From positions 11,667 through 75,666 of the forward strand of contig CAZAYP010000020.1 of NCBI GenBank assembly GCA_964489425.1: a DNA stretch of 64,000 nucleotides, read 5' to 3'. Each line of letters begins with the position of its first letter. The first letter of the stretch is position 1. The stretch comes from CAZAYP01 sp964489425 [NCBI: uncultured Verrucomicrobiota bacterium]. GTDB taxonomy: Bacteria; Verrucomicrobiota; Kiritimatiellia; RZYC01. The notes under the pieces were generated by a model. The model was not told where the DNA came from. It did not search any database and saw only the letters and a program-made list of their open reading frames with translations. Positions 44,170 through 53,608 of the stretch are shown piece by piece. A program made the position numbers and the translations under genes.

Positions 44170-46344
44170 TCAGTCCACGACGATGGACACGCGGTCCTGG
44201 CGGCCGTCGCGGTCGCAACAGACGAAGGTCCATGACCCGGGCGCCAGCGACCAGAACAGGGGCGCGTCGGCCCGGGCCTGCCGCCAGAACCGGCCGTTCA
44301 CAAACCAGTACAGGTCGGTGCCGGGATCGGGGTGCGTGACGCTCAGCGCCAGTTGCTGGTTCAGCGTTTCCATGCCTTGCAGGCATCGGTACTGGGCCCC
44401 GTTGGCGGGCGCCACGATGGCCAGCGCGGATGCTGGGTTGGCCGTGTTGCCGGTCGCGGCAGGTGTTGCCTGCGCGTCCGCGCAGGCCGGGCAAAGCGCG
44501 TTGGGGGCGATGCCGGGCTGGTACCAATCTTCCGTGGCCGTGGCGCACCACGGGCCCGGCGGCAGGCCGGATGCCACGCACACGTCGCGCCGGCGCAGGT
44601 TGGCCGGGGGCTCGTACCACGGCCCGACACCATCGGGATACAGGCGGCGGAACAGGTCATACACCAGGGGCGCGGCCAGCACGCCGCCCACGAGCGCCTC
44701 GGCGGCCTGGCCATCCGGGTTCCCGAGCCACACGCCGACCACGTACTCGGGGTTGTAGGCGATGGTCCAGGCGTCGCGGAATCCCGTGGAAGTGCCGGTC
44801 TTCCAGGCCATGGGCGGGGCGGCGACCGCCGCGTTGTGGCCGCACAAGGCGCGCAACCGTTCCTCGCCTTTGAGCATGTCGGCCACCAGGAAGGCGGTGG
44901 CCGGCGAGAAAACCGGGGTCGCCTCGGGGTGTGCGATCCCGGCCAGCGTGGTGAACGGCAGGTACGTTCCGCCGCGCGCCAGGCAGGCATAGGCATTCAC
45001 CAGGTCCAGCAGCCGAACCTCGCCATCGCCGATCACCAACCCGAGGCCGTAATGCTCCGCGGTCTGGTCCAGGGTGTCCAGGCCCAGGCCGCGCAGGTGG
45101 GTCAGCAGGCGCGGGATGCCCACCTGCCGGCCGAGCTTGATGGCCGGGATGTTCAGCGATTGCACCAAGGCCTCGCGCACGGTCACCGGGCCGACAAAGC
45201 GCCGGTCGAAGTTCAACGGGTCATACCCGGCGAAGGCCAGGGGTTCGTCCACGATCGTCGTGGCCGGCGTGCACAGCCCCTGCTCAAGGGCCATGGCATA
45301 CACGAACGGCTTCAGGGCCGACCCGGGCGAGCGCGGCCGGGCCGCGGCATTGACCTGGCCCGCATGGCGGGTGTCGTCATAATCCGGCGATCCCACCATG
45401 GCCCGCACCGCGCCTGACTCCACCTCGAGGATGACGATGGCGGCGCCGTACACCTGCTGGGCGCGCAGCGCGGGCGCCTGGGCTGCCAGCAACTGTTCCG
45501 CCGCATGCTGCAAGTCCAGGTCCAGCGTGGTCCGCACGCGGCCCGCCGGCGCGGTGCGCTGCAGCACAAAGTCACAGAAGTGCGGCGCCAGGAAAGGCCG
45601 CGCTGCGCGTGCCAGCACCGGGTCCTGCCGGCTCGCCTGCGCGGCCTGGGCGGCAGGGATCATGCCCTCGGCCACCATCCGCCCCAGCACGTAGTCGCGC
45701 CGCGCGCGGGCCGCGGCGGGGTGCCGGTCCGGTCGCAGGCGGGCCGGGGCCTGGGGCAACCCCACGACGAGGGCCGCTTCAGCCAGGCTCAGGTCCCGCG
45801 CGCTTTTGCTGAAGTACCGCTGGCTGGCCGCTTCAACGCCCACGAGGTTGCCGCCAAACGGCGCGCGGTTCAGGTATTGCTCCAGGATGGCGCGCTTGGT
45901 CACCACGCCCTCCATCTTCAGGGCCGCAACGGCTTCAACCAGCTTGGTCCACCATGTGCGCGGCCGGGGTTGGTTGAGCTTGATCACCTGGGTGGACAAG
46001 GTGGACGCGCCGGACACGATCCGCCCGCTGGCCAGGTTTTGCAGCACGGCCCGCGCGATGGCGAGGGGGTCGACCCCGGCGTGGCGCCAGAACCGCTGGT
46101 CCTCGGCGGCCACCAGGGCCTGGCACACCCAGCTTTCCGGCGCCGCGGCTACGGGGCGGCAGTCCTGGTCGTCCGGCCCCAGGCGCCAGCGCAGCGGGCG
46201 GCCGGCGTAATCCAGCAGCACCGTGGACTGCGGATACGGCGCGATGTCCTCCGGTTCAAAGGAGATCCCCATCCACAACCCGACCGGCAAGGCAAGGGTG
46301 GCCAGGACCGCCAGCGCGACGCGCCGTGGACGGATGCGGCTCAT
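44170..46344 (-). CDS. pbpC: Penicillin-binding protein 1C (bifunctional)
   Basis: The product is 724 residues. A single N-terminal membrane segment (~9-27) anchors it in the inner membrane. The glycosyltransferase (GT51) domain has 'VAAEDQRFWRHAGVDP' and 'GASTLSTQVIKL', including the catalytic Glu. The transpeptidase domain shows S-x-x-K in 'SPGSALKPF', S-L-N in 'VQSLNIP', and K-T-G-T-S in 'MAWKTGTSTGFRD'. The last ~90 residues, 'GAQYRCLQGMETLNQQLALSV...GRQDRVSIVVD', form the PBP1C C-terminal (BiPBP_C) domain. It starts one base after the alpha-2-macroglobulin stop; this pair is conserved widely. The macroglobulin may guard the periplasm against proteases when the cell wall is breached and repaired by PBP1C. 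Confidence 0.95.
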   Translation of the reverse strand: MSRIRPRRVALAVLATLALPVGLWMGISFEPEDIAPYPQSTVLLDYAGRPLRWRLGPDDQDCRPVAAAPESWVCQALVAAEDQRFWRHAGVDPLAIARAVLQNLASGRIVSGASTLSTQVIKLNQPRPRTWWTKLVEAVAALKMEGVVTKRAILEQYLNRAPFGGNLVGVEAASQRYFSKSARDLSLAEAALVVGLPQAPARLRPDRHPAAARARRDYVLGRMVAEGMIPAAQAAQASRQDPVLARAARPFLAPHFCDFVLQRTAPAGRVRTTLDLDLQHAAEQLLAAQAPALRAQQVYGAAIVILEVESGAVRAMVGSPDYDDTRHAGQVNAAARPRSPGSALKPFVYAMALEQGLCTPATTIVDEPLAFAGYDPLNFDRRFVGPVTVREALVQSLNIPAIKLGRQVGIPRLLTHLRGLGLDTLDQTAEHYGLGLVIGDGEVRLLDLVNAYACLARGGTYLPFTTLAGIAHPEATPVFSPATAFLVADMLKGEERLRALCGHNAAVAAPPMAWKTGTSTGFRDAWTIAYNPEYVVGVWLGNPDGQAAEALVGGVLAAPLVYDLFRRLYPDGVGPWYEPPANLRRRDVCVASGLPPGPWCATATEDWYQPGIAPNALCPACADAQATPAATGNTANPASALAIVAPANGAQYRCLQGMETLNQQLALSVTHPDPGTDLYWFVNGRFWRQARADAPLFWSLAPGSWTFVCCDRDGRQDRVSIVVD

Positions 46345-46345
46345 C

Positions 46346-49300
46346 TCATTTTTCCACGATCAATTCGCCGCGGCCATGGACGCTGCGGATCTCCGGCGCG
46401 TACATGCATTGCGCGCTCAGCGGCGGCACGACGTAGGCGCCCGGGGTCACCGCGCGCGCGGCGTAGTAGTAACGCCCCTGGCCGCTGAACGGGCCGGTGA
46501 ATCCCAGCACCCGGTCATCGCGTTGTTCCACGCAGCGTGGCGCCAAAGTGGCCCGCTGCTGGGCCCACGGCACCAGCGCGGACGTCTTCAGGTTGGCGTT
46601 CTCCACCTCGAGCCCGGCCGGCAGCAGATCCTCAATCACGATATTATCCACCTGGCTGGCGCTTTCCAGTTCCCATTCCACCACCACGAGATCCCCTTGC
46701 CGGAGCACGTTGGTGGCGAGCGGCTCGCCCTGGGCGTTCAGGAAGCTGCGCCGGACGCGCAGTTGGCTGTCGGCTTCGGGCGTGGCCGCGGTCAAAGGCA
46801 CGCCCTCGACGCTCCAGCCGTAATACAGCGTGCCCGGGCCTTCGTTGGTGAACGCGGCCTGGTCCAGGGATGCATCGCTGGCGGTCAGGTGGAGCCCGGT
46901 TTTTTGGTCGAACACGGCGGCCGGCCGGCCCGGGAACGACACGCGGGCCGTGAACGGGCGGGCGGCCACGGCCAGGCGCGCGCAATATTTGCCCAGCGCC
47001 ATGAGGGCCATGGCGTTTTCCTGCGTGGTCATCCACGCGCCATGGCGTTGCAGGGATTCCAGGCGCTTGACCAAGGCCGGGATCCCGGGGTAGTCGGGAT
47101 CGAAGTCCAGCCACGTGGACAGGAGCAGCGCGGTATCCCGCGCGGTGGACGCCAGCGTGTCGCTCAGCTGCTGCTCCGCGGCGGCGCCCTCGGCCATGCC
47201 CAGCGCGGACAGCTGGTCCAGCGCGTCGCGCTTGTGACCTGCCAGCGCCAGCGCGTTGACGAGATGCAGGCGCGAGTCCAGGCCGAGGTGCTCCTGTTGC
47301 TCCTGCAGGCGGGCCAGCCAGCCGGCCTCCGCCTGCCCGGCCAGGGCCAGCACGTAGCTGGCGTAGGCGCGCAGCGCCATGTCGCGTTTCCAGGCCGGGC
47401 TGGTGACGCCGGCGGGCTCGGTGTTGCGCGCGAGCAATCCGCGCAGGTACTTGAGGGCCGCCGCGCGCCGCGCTTCGGGCACCTCGTAGCCGGCCTGCGC
47501 GGCCGCCACCAGGAAATGCGCGGCATAGATGGAGCCCCACTCGTACACGTCGCGCGTGTTGGGCCAGAAGCTGAACCCGCCGCTGTCCTGCTGCATGGAC
47601 AGCACGCGGTAGATGCCGGCCATCACATAGCGCTGCACCTGGTCCGGGCTCATGCTGCCGGGCCGGACCTGGTCGGCAAGGTCCTGCAAATAGAGCAGGG
47701 GGAACGAAGCCGAGGTGGTTTGCTCCAGGCACCCGTAGGGATAGTCCAGCAAGGCGTCCAGGCCGCCGCCCAGGCTGACCACCGGAAGGCCCGACGCCCA
47801 CAGGGTGTATTGCGCGGTGCCCGGCAGCCAGCCGCCCGGCAACACGATGTCGGCCCCGCCCCCGGGCGGAACGATGCCCGCGCCATACCGGACGCTCATC
47901 GCGCTGGCCGGCCGCACGGGCAGCTCGGTTTCCTCGCTGAACGTTTCAGCGCCCAGCGCCACCTGGACCACCACCGTGGCCACGCCCGCGTCGCCCGGCG
48001 CCAGCAGGTCGAAATACCGGGTTTGCCGCGCGCCGGCGGCCAGCGGCAGGCGGTCCTCGCGCTGCGCCGCGCCCGGCGCGCCCAGCGCCAGCGGACCGCA
48101 CACGCTGACGTTGATCAGCGCCTCGCCGTCCGCGCCCGTGTTATTGGCCACATCCACGGGCATGCGGCAACGGTCGCCGGGCGCCAGGAACCGCGGCAGC
48201 GACGTCATCACCAGCAGCGGCCGCTTGACCAGGACGTCCTGCTGCGCGGATCCATACCGGTCGCGCGCCACGGCCACGGCCATCAGGCGCAGCCGGCCGG
48301 TGAATTCGGGCACATCCAGGCTGCACGTCGCCCGGCCCCGGGCATCCGTGCGCAGCACGCCGGACCACAGCGCCACCGGCTTGAACCGCCGGGCCTGGAC
48401 CGGGTTGAGCCGGCGCTTGAGGAGCTGGCCCACGCTGCCTCCGGGGGCGGAGGCGGTCGCATTCAGATCGTCCGCGATCTCCGGCATGAGCAGGGCGTAC
48501 AGGTCATACAACCAGTCGGCGAGCCCCCGCTGGCCGATAAAGAAGTCCCGGGGGTTGGGCGTGGCAAAATCGGTGAGCAGGCAGATGCCTTCGTCCACGG
48601 CCGCCACGACCACCTCGGCCGCCACGGGTGCGCCGACCGTGTTGGTGACGGTCACGGCGATGTCCAGGCGCGTGCGCGGCCGGATCTCGCCCGGCGCGCT
48701 GATCGCTACGCCCAGTGCGGTCTCGGGCATGTCCACCTTGAGGGGAATCGCGCCCACGGCCCGGTGGGCGGACCAGTTCTTCTCCGCGCGGGCCGGCCGC
48801 AGCAGGCTGACCGCGCAGTACACGTTGGGCTTGTAGGCCGTCGTCACGGGCAACAGGACCTCGGCGGTGTTCTTTTCCAGCAAGACCACGCGGTAATCCA
48901 ACACCCGGTCGGCGAGCACCGTCACCAGCGCCAGCCCGGCAAACGGGGCCTGCAGCAGGAGGTGCGCGGTTTCGCCCGGCAGGTAGGCGGGTTTATCGAG
49001 CTGCATCGTGACCCGGTCCGGCGTTTCCATGGACCAGGGCATCCACTCCTGGCCGGACGCGCCCGCGTAAAAGGTTTGGGCCGCGGATACCCCCGTGGCC
49101 GGGTCGGTGAACCGGATCAGTTGCTCACCGCTCTGGGTCGGGGTGAATGCGAAGATGGCCGCACCCTTGCGCAGGGTGAACCGGTCATGGCGGATGGGCT
49201 GCACCTGGCGCTCGGAATCGTAAGCGTAGCGGCCGTTGCTGTCTTTGCGCAGGACCGTGGCCCAGGTGACCGCGCAGATTTCGACCTCCAGCGTGTCCAC

Positions 49301-51787
49301 GTCAGCGGCCGGTTGACCATCGGAAGTGACCACCGCGAGCTTGACGCGCTTTTCCGTGCCCACCGGCACGAACGCGCCCTCGCTGCCCCAGGCCACGCCG
49401 ATGTAGTGCGGATACACGTCCACGGGGCAGGACCCGGCCGCAGACACGCTGCGCCCGCCGGCCTCGACCACCGTGGCCTCAAAAATCGCCTCCAGCGCAG
49501 ACGCCGGCCGCCAGGTTGCGGCCACCTCGGCAGTGAACGCCGCGTGGCCGGCGGCATCCAGGTTGCGGCGGCCGAAGTCGCGCGTGACCGGCTTGAACTC
49601 ACGGTCCGGATCCTCGAACGTGTAGTCCGGCCACTGCTCCGGTTCAAAGGTGCGCGGCACGAACCGCAGGGTGGCGTTGACCGGGTTGCCGGCTGCGGGC
49701 GCGCCGTAAAGATAGTCGGCCGCCACCGCAAACTCCGGCGCGGCGTCCGGACTGGCCCGGTCCGCGGGCGGCGTGATCGCAACCTTGATCTGCGGCGGGA
49801 CGAACTCTTCGACCAGCACCGTGGTGCTCCCCAACTGGTTGGAACCGCTCGGCGTATACAGCGCCAGGTCATACCGGCCCACGGGGTCATAGTCCGCCCA
49901 GGCCACGTCAAAAGAAACCCGGCCGAACTCCGACAGCATGCCCGGAAGGGTGTTGCGCGGTTTGCCGTCCGGGCGGACAACGCGCAGTTCCACCGGGAAC
50001 GGCGCCGGGCAGGCATTGTCCACGCCGCGGACCACGGCTTCCACGCGCGATGTTTCGCCCGGCCGGTAAATGCCGCGGTCGGTGAAGAGGCACGCCTCGT
50101 AGCCGGCGCGCAGGTACGGGAGGCCGTCCGTGTTCCCGGGCCAGGCCACGCCCGTGCCTTCCAGGATGAGGTAAGTCAGCTCGTCGCCCTGCCGCACGGT
50201 GACCAGGAACGGGGCGTTGTCCCCGGTCAGGTCCGCCTCGAAATGAACCAGGCCGTTGCTGTCGGCCAGGCCGGCCAGCAGCTCCTGGTTGTTCCGCGAA
50301 TACACCTTGACCTCGGCCCCGGCGCCGGGCGCCAGGGTGCGCAGGGAGTTGACCCAGACCAGCAGGTCGTGCGCCGAGACCTGGGCGGACACGCCGATAT
50401 CGCTGACCACCACGAGGTACTGGTCCGAGAGATACTCCGGCGCATCGGCCGCGACGGTGAGCCAGTAGGCGCCCTGGGGCGCCGCCCCCAGCAGCTTGCG
50501 CAAGTCGAGCCGGGTCGTGGCCACCGTGCTGGGCGGCGCGGTCACTGACACGTCCTGCTCCGCCACCTGGCGGCAGAGATTGTACTTCATCGACGACCAG
50601 TAGTAATACTCGTCGACGGTGCGCAGCGCGAACTGGACAAGATTGTTGGGATAGATTTGGTCCACCGTCACCTTGAAACGCGGCACGTTCACGCTCTCCA
50701 CGGGCACCTGCATCGCGCCCTGGGGCGACAGGTAGATGCCGGCGGCGCTGAACGACAGCGCCGGCGGCCGGTCCGGGAAATACAGCTGCCAGGACTCGTC
50801 CTCCGGGAGCGTGGCGATCTCGGCCGCCGGCATCCCGGCCCGGAACTGCACCGTGTAGCTGCGGCCCGGCTCAAAGGGGCCGACCAGCGCATACTCGTTC
50901 TCGTGCCAATAGTAGGGGCTGCCCTGCAGGCTGAACGCCACGGCCGGCCGCACCTCGACGAAGGCTTGGGCGCGCTCCAGGTCGATCGGCAGCGTGGTGC
51001 GAAAGAAGATCATCCCGTCTTCGAGGGAACGGCTTTCCGGGTGCAGGTCCGTGATGGCCAGCACGTCGGTCAGCTTGATTTCGCCGGCCACGGTTTCCGT
51101 CAACCCGAGGGGGCCGCGGGCGCCGGGCAAGCCCTTGAGCAACTGGAAACGCAGGCGGTCATTGACCACCGGCTCCTTGAGCTGCACCAGGACCTGGGCG
51201 GCATCCACGTCGCCCAGGCAATCCCAGCCCAGCAGGGCGCCCTGCTCGTTCTGGATGATGAGGCGCTGCGCCAGGTCACTGCGGCTGACCGCGCTGTTGA
51301 ATTCCAGTCCCAGGACCACCTGGCGCTCGCTGGTCACGTTAAGCTGCCTGGCCGCGAGCCACAGGAGCGGCGGGGTGTGAAAAGCCACGGTCAGCGGGGC
51401 CGGGGCGGCGCGGCCGGCCGGCTCCAGCGCCAGCGTTGCGGAATAGGCCGTGCATTCGGCCCAGCCCGGCGCGGGCCGGAACTCCAGGCGCTGCGCGCTG
51501 GTCCAACGGAAGCGGCCATCCACCGCCGGCTTGAACCGGACCGGGCCGCGCTCCGACCAGGCGTTGATTTCCTCGGGCGTGGCCATGGGCGCGGAGAATT
51601 CCCAGGCCACCACGGCGTTGGTGGCGATCTCGTCGCCATCGCCGGGGAAGAACCTGACCAGCTCGCTGGTCATGGCCTTGCCTGCCGGCGGCCGCGCGTA
51701 GTGGAGCACGCCCCAGGTGTTCACCGCGAGAAATGCCAACCCCAGCAAAAACCACTTGTTTTTATCCATCCACGACCCTGCGCTCAT
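46346..51787 (-). CDS. Bacterial alpha-2-macroglobulin with intact thioester motif
   Basis: The product is 1813 residues, close to the family size, from ATG 51787 with an AGGAG ribosome site. Residues ~12-29 form a membrane segment. No lipobox cysteine is present, unlike E. coli YfhM, so anchoring is probably by an uncleaved helix. The thioester motif C1353-L-E-Q1356 lies in 'YPYGCLEQTTS', and the alpha-alpha toroid domain follows. Macroglobulin (MG) domains fill residues ~40-1100, with the bait region probably around 1000-1100 ('DFATPNPRDFFIGQRGLADW' is near it). A host or competitor protease that cuts the bait would be trapped covalently. pbpC follows after one base. Confidence 0.94.
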   Translation of the reverse strand: MSAGSWMDKNKWFLLGLAFLAVNTWGVLHYARPPAGKAMTSELVRFFPGDGDEIATNAVVAWEFSAPMATPEEINAWSERGPVRFKPAVDGRFRWTSAQRLEFRPAPGWAECTAYSATLALEPAGRAAPAPLTVAFHTPPLLWLAARQLNVTSERQVVLGLEFNSAVSRSDLAQRLIIQNEQGALLGWDCLGDVDAAQVLVQLKEPVVNDRLRFQLLKGLPGARGPLGLTETVAGEIKLTDVLAITDLHPESRSLEDGMIFFRTTLPIDLERAQAFVEVRPAVAFSLQGSPYYWHENEYALVGPFEPGRSYTVQFRAGMPAAEIATLPEDESWQLYFPDRPPALSFSAAGIYLSPQGAMQVPVESVNVPRFKVTVDQIYPNNLVQFALRTVDEYYYWSSMKYNLCRQVAEQDVSVTAPPSTVATTRLDLRKLLGAAPQGAYWLTVAADAPEYLSDQYLVVVSDIGVSAQVSAHDLLVWVNSLRTLAPGAGAEVKVYSRNNQELLAGLADSNGLVHFEADLTGDNAPFLVTVRQGDELTYLILEGTGVAWPGNTDGLPYLRAGYEACLFTDRGIYRPGETSRVEAVVRGVDNACPAPFPVELRVVRPDGKPRNTLPGMLSEFGRVSFDVAWADYDPVGRYDLALYTPSGSNQLGSTTVLVEEFVPPQIKVAITPPADRASPDAAPEFAVAADYLYGAPAAGNPVNATLRFVPRTFEPEQWPDYTFEDPDREFKPVTRDFGRRNLDAAGHAAFTAEVAATWRPASALEAIFEATVVEAGGRSVSAAGSCPVDVYPHYIGVAWGSEGAFVPVGTEKRVKLAVVTSDGQPAADVDTLEVEICAVTWATVLRKDSNGRYAYDSERQVQPIRHDRFTLRKGAAIFAFTPTQSGEQLIRFTDPATGVSAAQTFYAGASGQEWMPWSMETPDRVTMQLDKPAYLPGETAHLLLQAPFAGLALVTVLADRVLDYRVVLLEKNTAEVLLPVTTAYKPNVYCAVSLLRPARAEKNWSAHRAVGAIPLKVDMPETALGVAISAPGEIRPRTRLDIAVTVTNTVGAPVAAEVVVAAVDEGICLLTDFATPNPRDFFIGQRGLADWLYDLYALLMPEIADDLNATASAPGGSVGQLLKRRLNPVQARRFKPVALWSGVLRTDARGRATCSLDVPEFTGRLRLMAVAVARDRYGSAQQDVLVKRPLLVMTSLPRFLAPGDRCRMPVDVANNTGADGEALINVSVCGPLALGAPGAAQREDRLPLAAGARQTRYFDLLAPGDAGVATVVVQVALGAETFSEETELPVRPASAMSVRYGAGIVPPGGGADIVLPGGWLPGTAQYTLWASGLPVVSLGGGLDALLDYPYGCLEQTTSASFPLLYLQDLADQVRPGSMSPDQVQRYVMAGIYRVLSMQQDSGGFSFWPNTRDVYEWGSIYAAHFLVAAAQAGYEVPEARRAAALKYLRGLLARNTEPAGVTSPAWKRDMALRAYASYVLALAGQAEAGWLARLQEQQEHLGLDSRLHLVNALALAGHKRDALDQLSALGMAEGAAAEQQLSDTLASTARDTALLLSTWLDFDPDYPGIPALVKRLESLQRHGAWMTTQENAMALMALGKYCARLAVAARPFTARVSFPGRPAAVFDQKTGLHLTASDASLDQAAFTNEGPGTLYYGWSVEGVPLTAATPEADSQLRVRRSFLNAQGEPLATNVLRQGDLVVVEWELESASQVDNIVIEDLLPAGLEVENANLKTSALVPWAQQRATLAPRCVEQRDDRVLGFTGPFSGQGRYYYAARAVTPGAYVVPPLSAQCMYAPEIRSVHGRGELIVEK

Positions 51788-51995
51788 GTCCCGGCTCCTT
51801 GGTACGTTGAAAAAGGTTCACGTTACTACCATCCACCATAGAGAAAAAACATGACAATATTATGACGCAAGGGTGAATAATTATGAAAGGCATGCGGCTC
51901 GCATCCACTGGCTGAACCATGCCGGCCACCTTCAAAAACTTATTTAGCTGCCATTCTGCGCTCAAGTTTGGTAATCAGCCTTTAACGGAAGAGTT

Positions 51996-53171
51996 ATGAA
52001 GACACTAAACCCGATCCTGGTCGCAATGTTGGTGATGTGTTGTTGTTCCACGCTTTGCGGTGCCCAGGGAATTCCCACCGTGACCAACATCGTCGTGATT
52101 GCAACCTCTCCGGATAACGGCACCGTGCCGTACAATACCGGCCTGGTCACGATGCGGATTATCGGCAGCGGGTTTTCCACCGTGCCCGGCACCAACGGCG
52201 TGCGGCTCGACGACTTGGATGGCTACAATGACCCCGCACGAACCGCCGCGACGAACTACACCGTGGATAGCGACAGGCAGATCACAGCCACTTTCCCGGC
52301 CGGAATTCGCACTCGCGGCGCGCTGGGGTGGAACGTGATCGTGACCAACAGTTTCGGCGCCAATACTAACAGCGTGGAGAAATTCGTGCCGCGCGCGGGC
52401 CTGCTGATCAGCGAAATCTTCCTCGGTACAACCGCTTACACGGACCGCGAGTTCGTGGAAGTTTACAATCCCACGGCTCGCCGCCTGAACGCCTCAACGC
52501 TCGGATTCCGTCTGCATGTTCGCAATTCCAGTGGGGGGGATGCCGCCAAGGGCCTGACCAAGGTGACGGATTGCGATATCCCGGCCCACGGATACCTGCT
52601 CCTGGTCTCACCGGCGGCGACGAATGAGAGCTGGGCTGCCCACTGTGACTACATTTTGAGCGCTGGAGCTCCAGCGCTGGGGGCCAACTGCGGTGTTTAC
52701 ATCAGCTTGAGCTCGACGCCGGATGTGAAAGTCCTCGACAAGGTCGGTTGGGGAACTCAACCCATACCCGGATTTGAAGGCGCGCGGCTCGCCAACATCT
52801 CCAACGATTATAGCGTCGCACGCAAGCCGGCCGGCGGCTGGGGCCACGCCGTGGATACCGACACCAACGTCAACGATTTCCTGTCCGCCACCACGAACAT
52901 CAATCCGCGCGGCAGCGCCGACCCCCTGGAACCGCCGGCCCCCGCCGCGATCGTCATCGCCCCGGAAAGTTTGCGCTTTGCCGCCGATCATTTTCTGATG
53001 GAAGGCACGGCTTCAAGTAACCTCATCTTAAGTGTCCGATCCAGCCCGGATCTGTCGTCCAACTTCACCATCCTCGGCACGGTCACCGCCGACGAAAACG
53101 GCGCGTTCAGTTACGACGATGCGGATACCGCCACCGTGGAACAGCGCTACTATCGCATCACGTATCCTTGA
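51996..53171 (+). CDS. Secreted IPT/TIG and lamin-tail-domain protein
   Basis: The product is 391 residues. A signal peptide with four cysteines in its core (V-M-C-C-C-S-T-L-C-G-A) precedes Q-G-I-P; a lipoprotein is possible but no clean lipobox is seen. Residues ~28-130 look like an IPT/TIG-type Ig domain ('TVPYNTGLVTMRIIGSGFSTVPGTNGVRL'). Residues ~135-305 are a lamin-tail domain ('LLISEIFLGTTAYTDREFVEVYNPTARRLN', 'HGYLLLVSP', 'KVLDKVGW'). A short beta tail ends the protein ('SPDLSSNFTILG', 'YYRITYP'). Proteins of this layout are common and secreted; the function is probably binding or structural. The gene is divergent from the macroglobulin gene across a 208-base gap. Confidence 0.75.
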   Translation: MKTLNPILVAMLVMCCCSTLCGAQGIPTVTNIVVIATSPDNGTVPYNTGLVTMRIIGSGFSTVPGTNGVRLDDLDGYNDPARTAATNYTVDSDRQITATFPAGIRTRGALGWNVIVTNSFGANTNSVEKFVPRAGLLISEIFLGTTAYTDREFVEVYNPTARRLNASTLGFRLHVRNSSGGDAAKGLTKVTDCDIPAHGYLLLVSPAATNESWAAHCDYILSAGAPALGANCGVYISLSSTPDVKVLDKVGWGTQPIPGFEGARLANISNDYSVARKPAGGWGHAVDTDTNVNDFLSATTNINPRGSADPLEPPAPAAIVIAPESLRFAADHFLMEGTASSNLILSVRSSPDLSSNFTILGTVTADENGAFSYDDADTATVEQRYYRITYP

Positions 53172-53207
53172 GGATGGGGCGACATTGATTTGAAACGAAT
53201 CGGCGGC

Positions 53208-53268
53208 GGTATCGGTAGCGGGGTCGAACGAATAATGAGGAAGTCGATACCGATACCGATAGCGATGC
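53208..53268. repeat. Degenerate CGATAC hexamer repeat with inverted copy
   Basis: Four tandem hexamers CGATAC, CGATAC, CGATAG, CGATGC occupy 53245-53268, and an inverted copy of the core (GGTATCGGTA) is at 53208-53217. Translated on the minus strand it yields the artificial phrase G-I-A-I-G-I-G-I-D. It lies in the 209-base gap before the toxin-antitoxin pair and looks like a dispersed intergenic repeat. The rest of the gap shows nothing I can identify. Confidence 0.5.
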
Positions 53269-53380
53269 CGACCCCGAGCATGAAGTGGACGTCATAATGA
53301 GAGTTGCTGCCGGAAATCGATCGCATGTTGAAGGAGTGTTCGGGTTCGTGGTACTCTTCCTTCTGGAAATGAGGTGAAAC

Positions 53381-53608
53381 ATGCCAAGTACGGCCGAAAT
53401 CATACGTGAAGTTGAGTCGCTCCCCATTGAGGAGCGAACCTTGGTTGTTGACTCGTTGCTTCGGACCCTGAATCAGCCTGACCCAGAAATTGACAAGAAA
53501 TGGGCGATAGTGGCGCAACGCCGGCTGGCAGAGTTACGGTCAGGACGTGTCAAGCCGGTTGCCGGCGAAGCGGTCTGTGCGAAAATCCGCCAGCGGTTCG
53601 CTACATGA
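53381..53608 (+). CDS. Antitoxin of a type II module (addiction module component family)
   Basis: The product is 75 residues with a GAGGTG ribosome site. The sequence 'AEIIREVESLPIEERTLVVDSLLRTLNQPDPEIDKKWAIVAQRRLAELRSGRVKPV' (split over residues ~5-60) matches the unstable-antitoxin family: a short helical repeat with 'LPxEERxxVxDSLL', then D-P-E-I-D-x-x-W, then R-R-L-x-E-L-x-S-G. It probably binds and blocks the RelE/ParE-like protein encoded next, and represses their shared promoter. The stop overlaps the toxin ATG by four bases (ATGA), typical of such pairs. Confidence 0.85.
   Translation: MPSTAEIIREVESLPIEERTLVVDSLLRTLNQPDPEIDKKWAIVAQRRLAELRSGRVKPVAGEAVCAKIRQRFAT

Noticed and set aside
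44170-46344. Tandem palindromes at 44090-44139 as a terminator of pbpC
   Set aside because: Their arms are short and AT-centred with no T-run on the minus strand, and their spacing fits DNA binding better than an RNA hairpin.
46223-50548. 1441-codon open frame on the plus strand
   Set aside because: It is opposite the alpha-2-macroglobulin gene, runs through its GC-rich codons, and its translation is Arg/Gly/Ala/His-rich with no domain. It is a shadow of the real gene.
53150-53518. 122-codon minus-strand frame before the toxin-antitoxin pair
   Set aside because: Part of its peptide (G-I-A-I-G-I-G-I-D) comes from a hexamer repeat, and it overlaps the antitoxin gene. It has no ribosome site.
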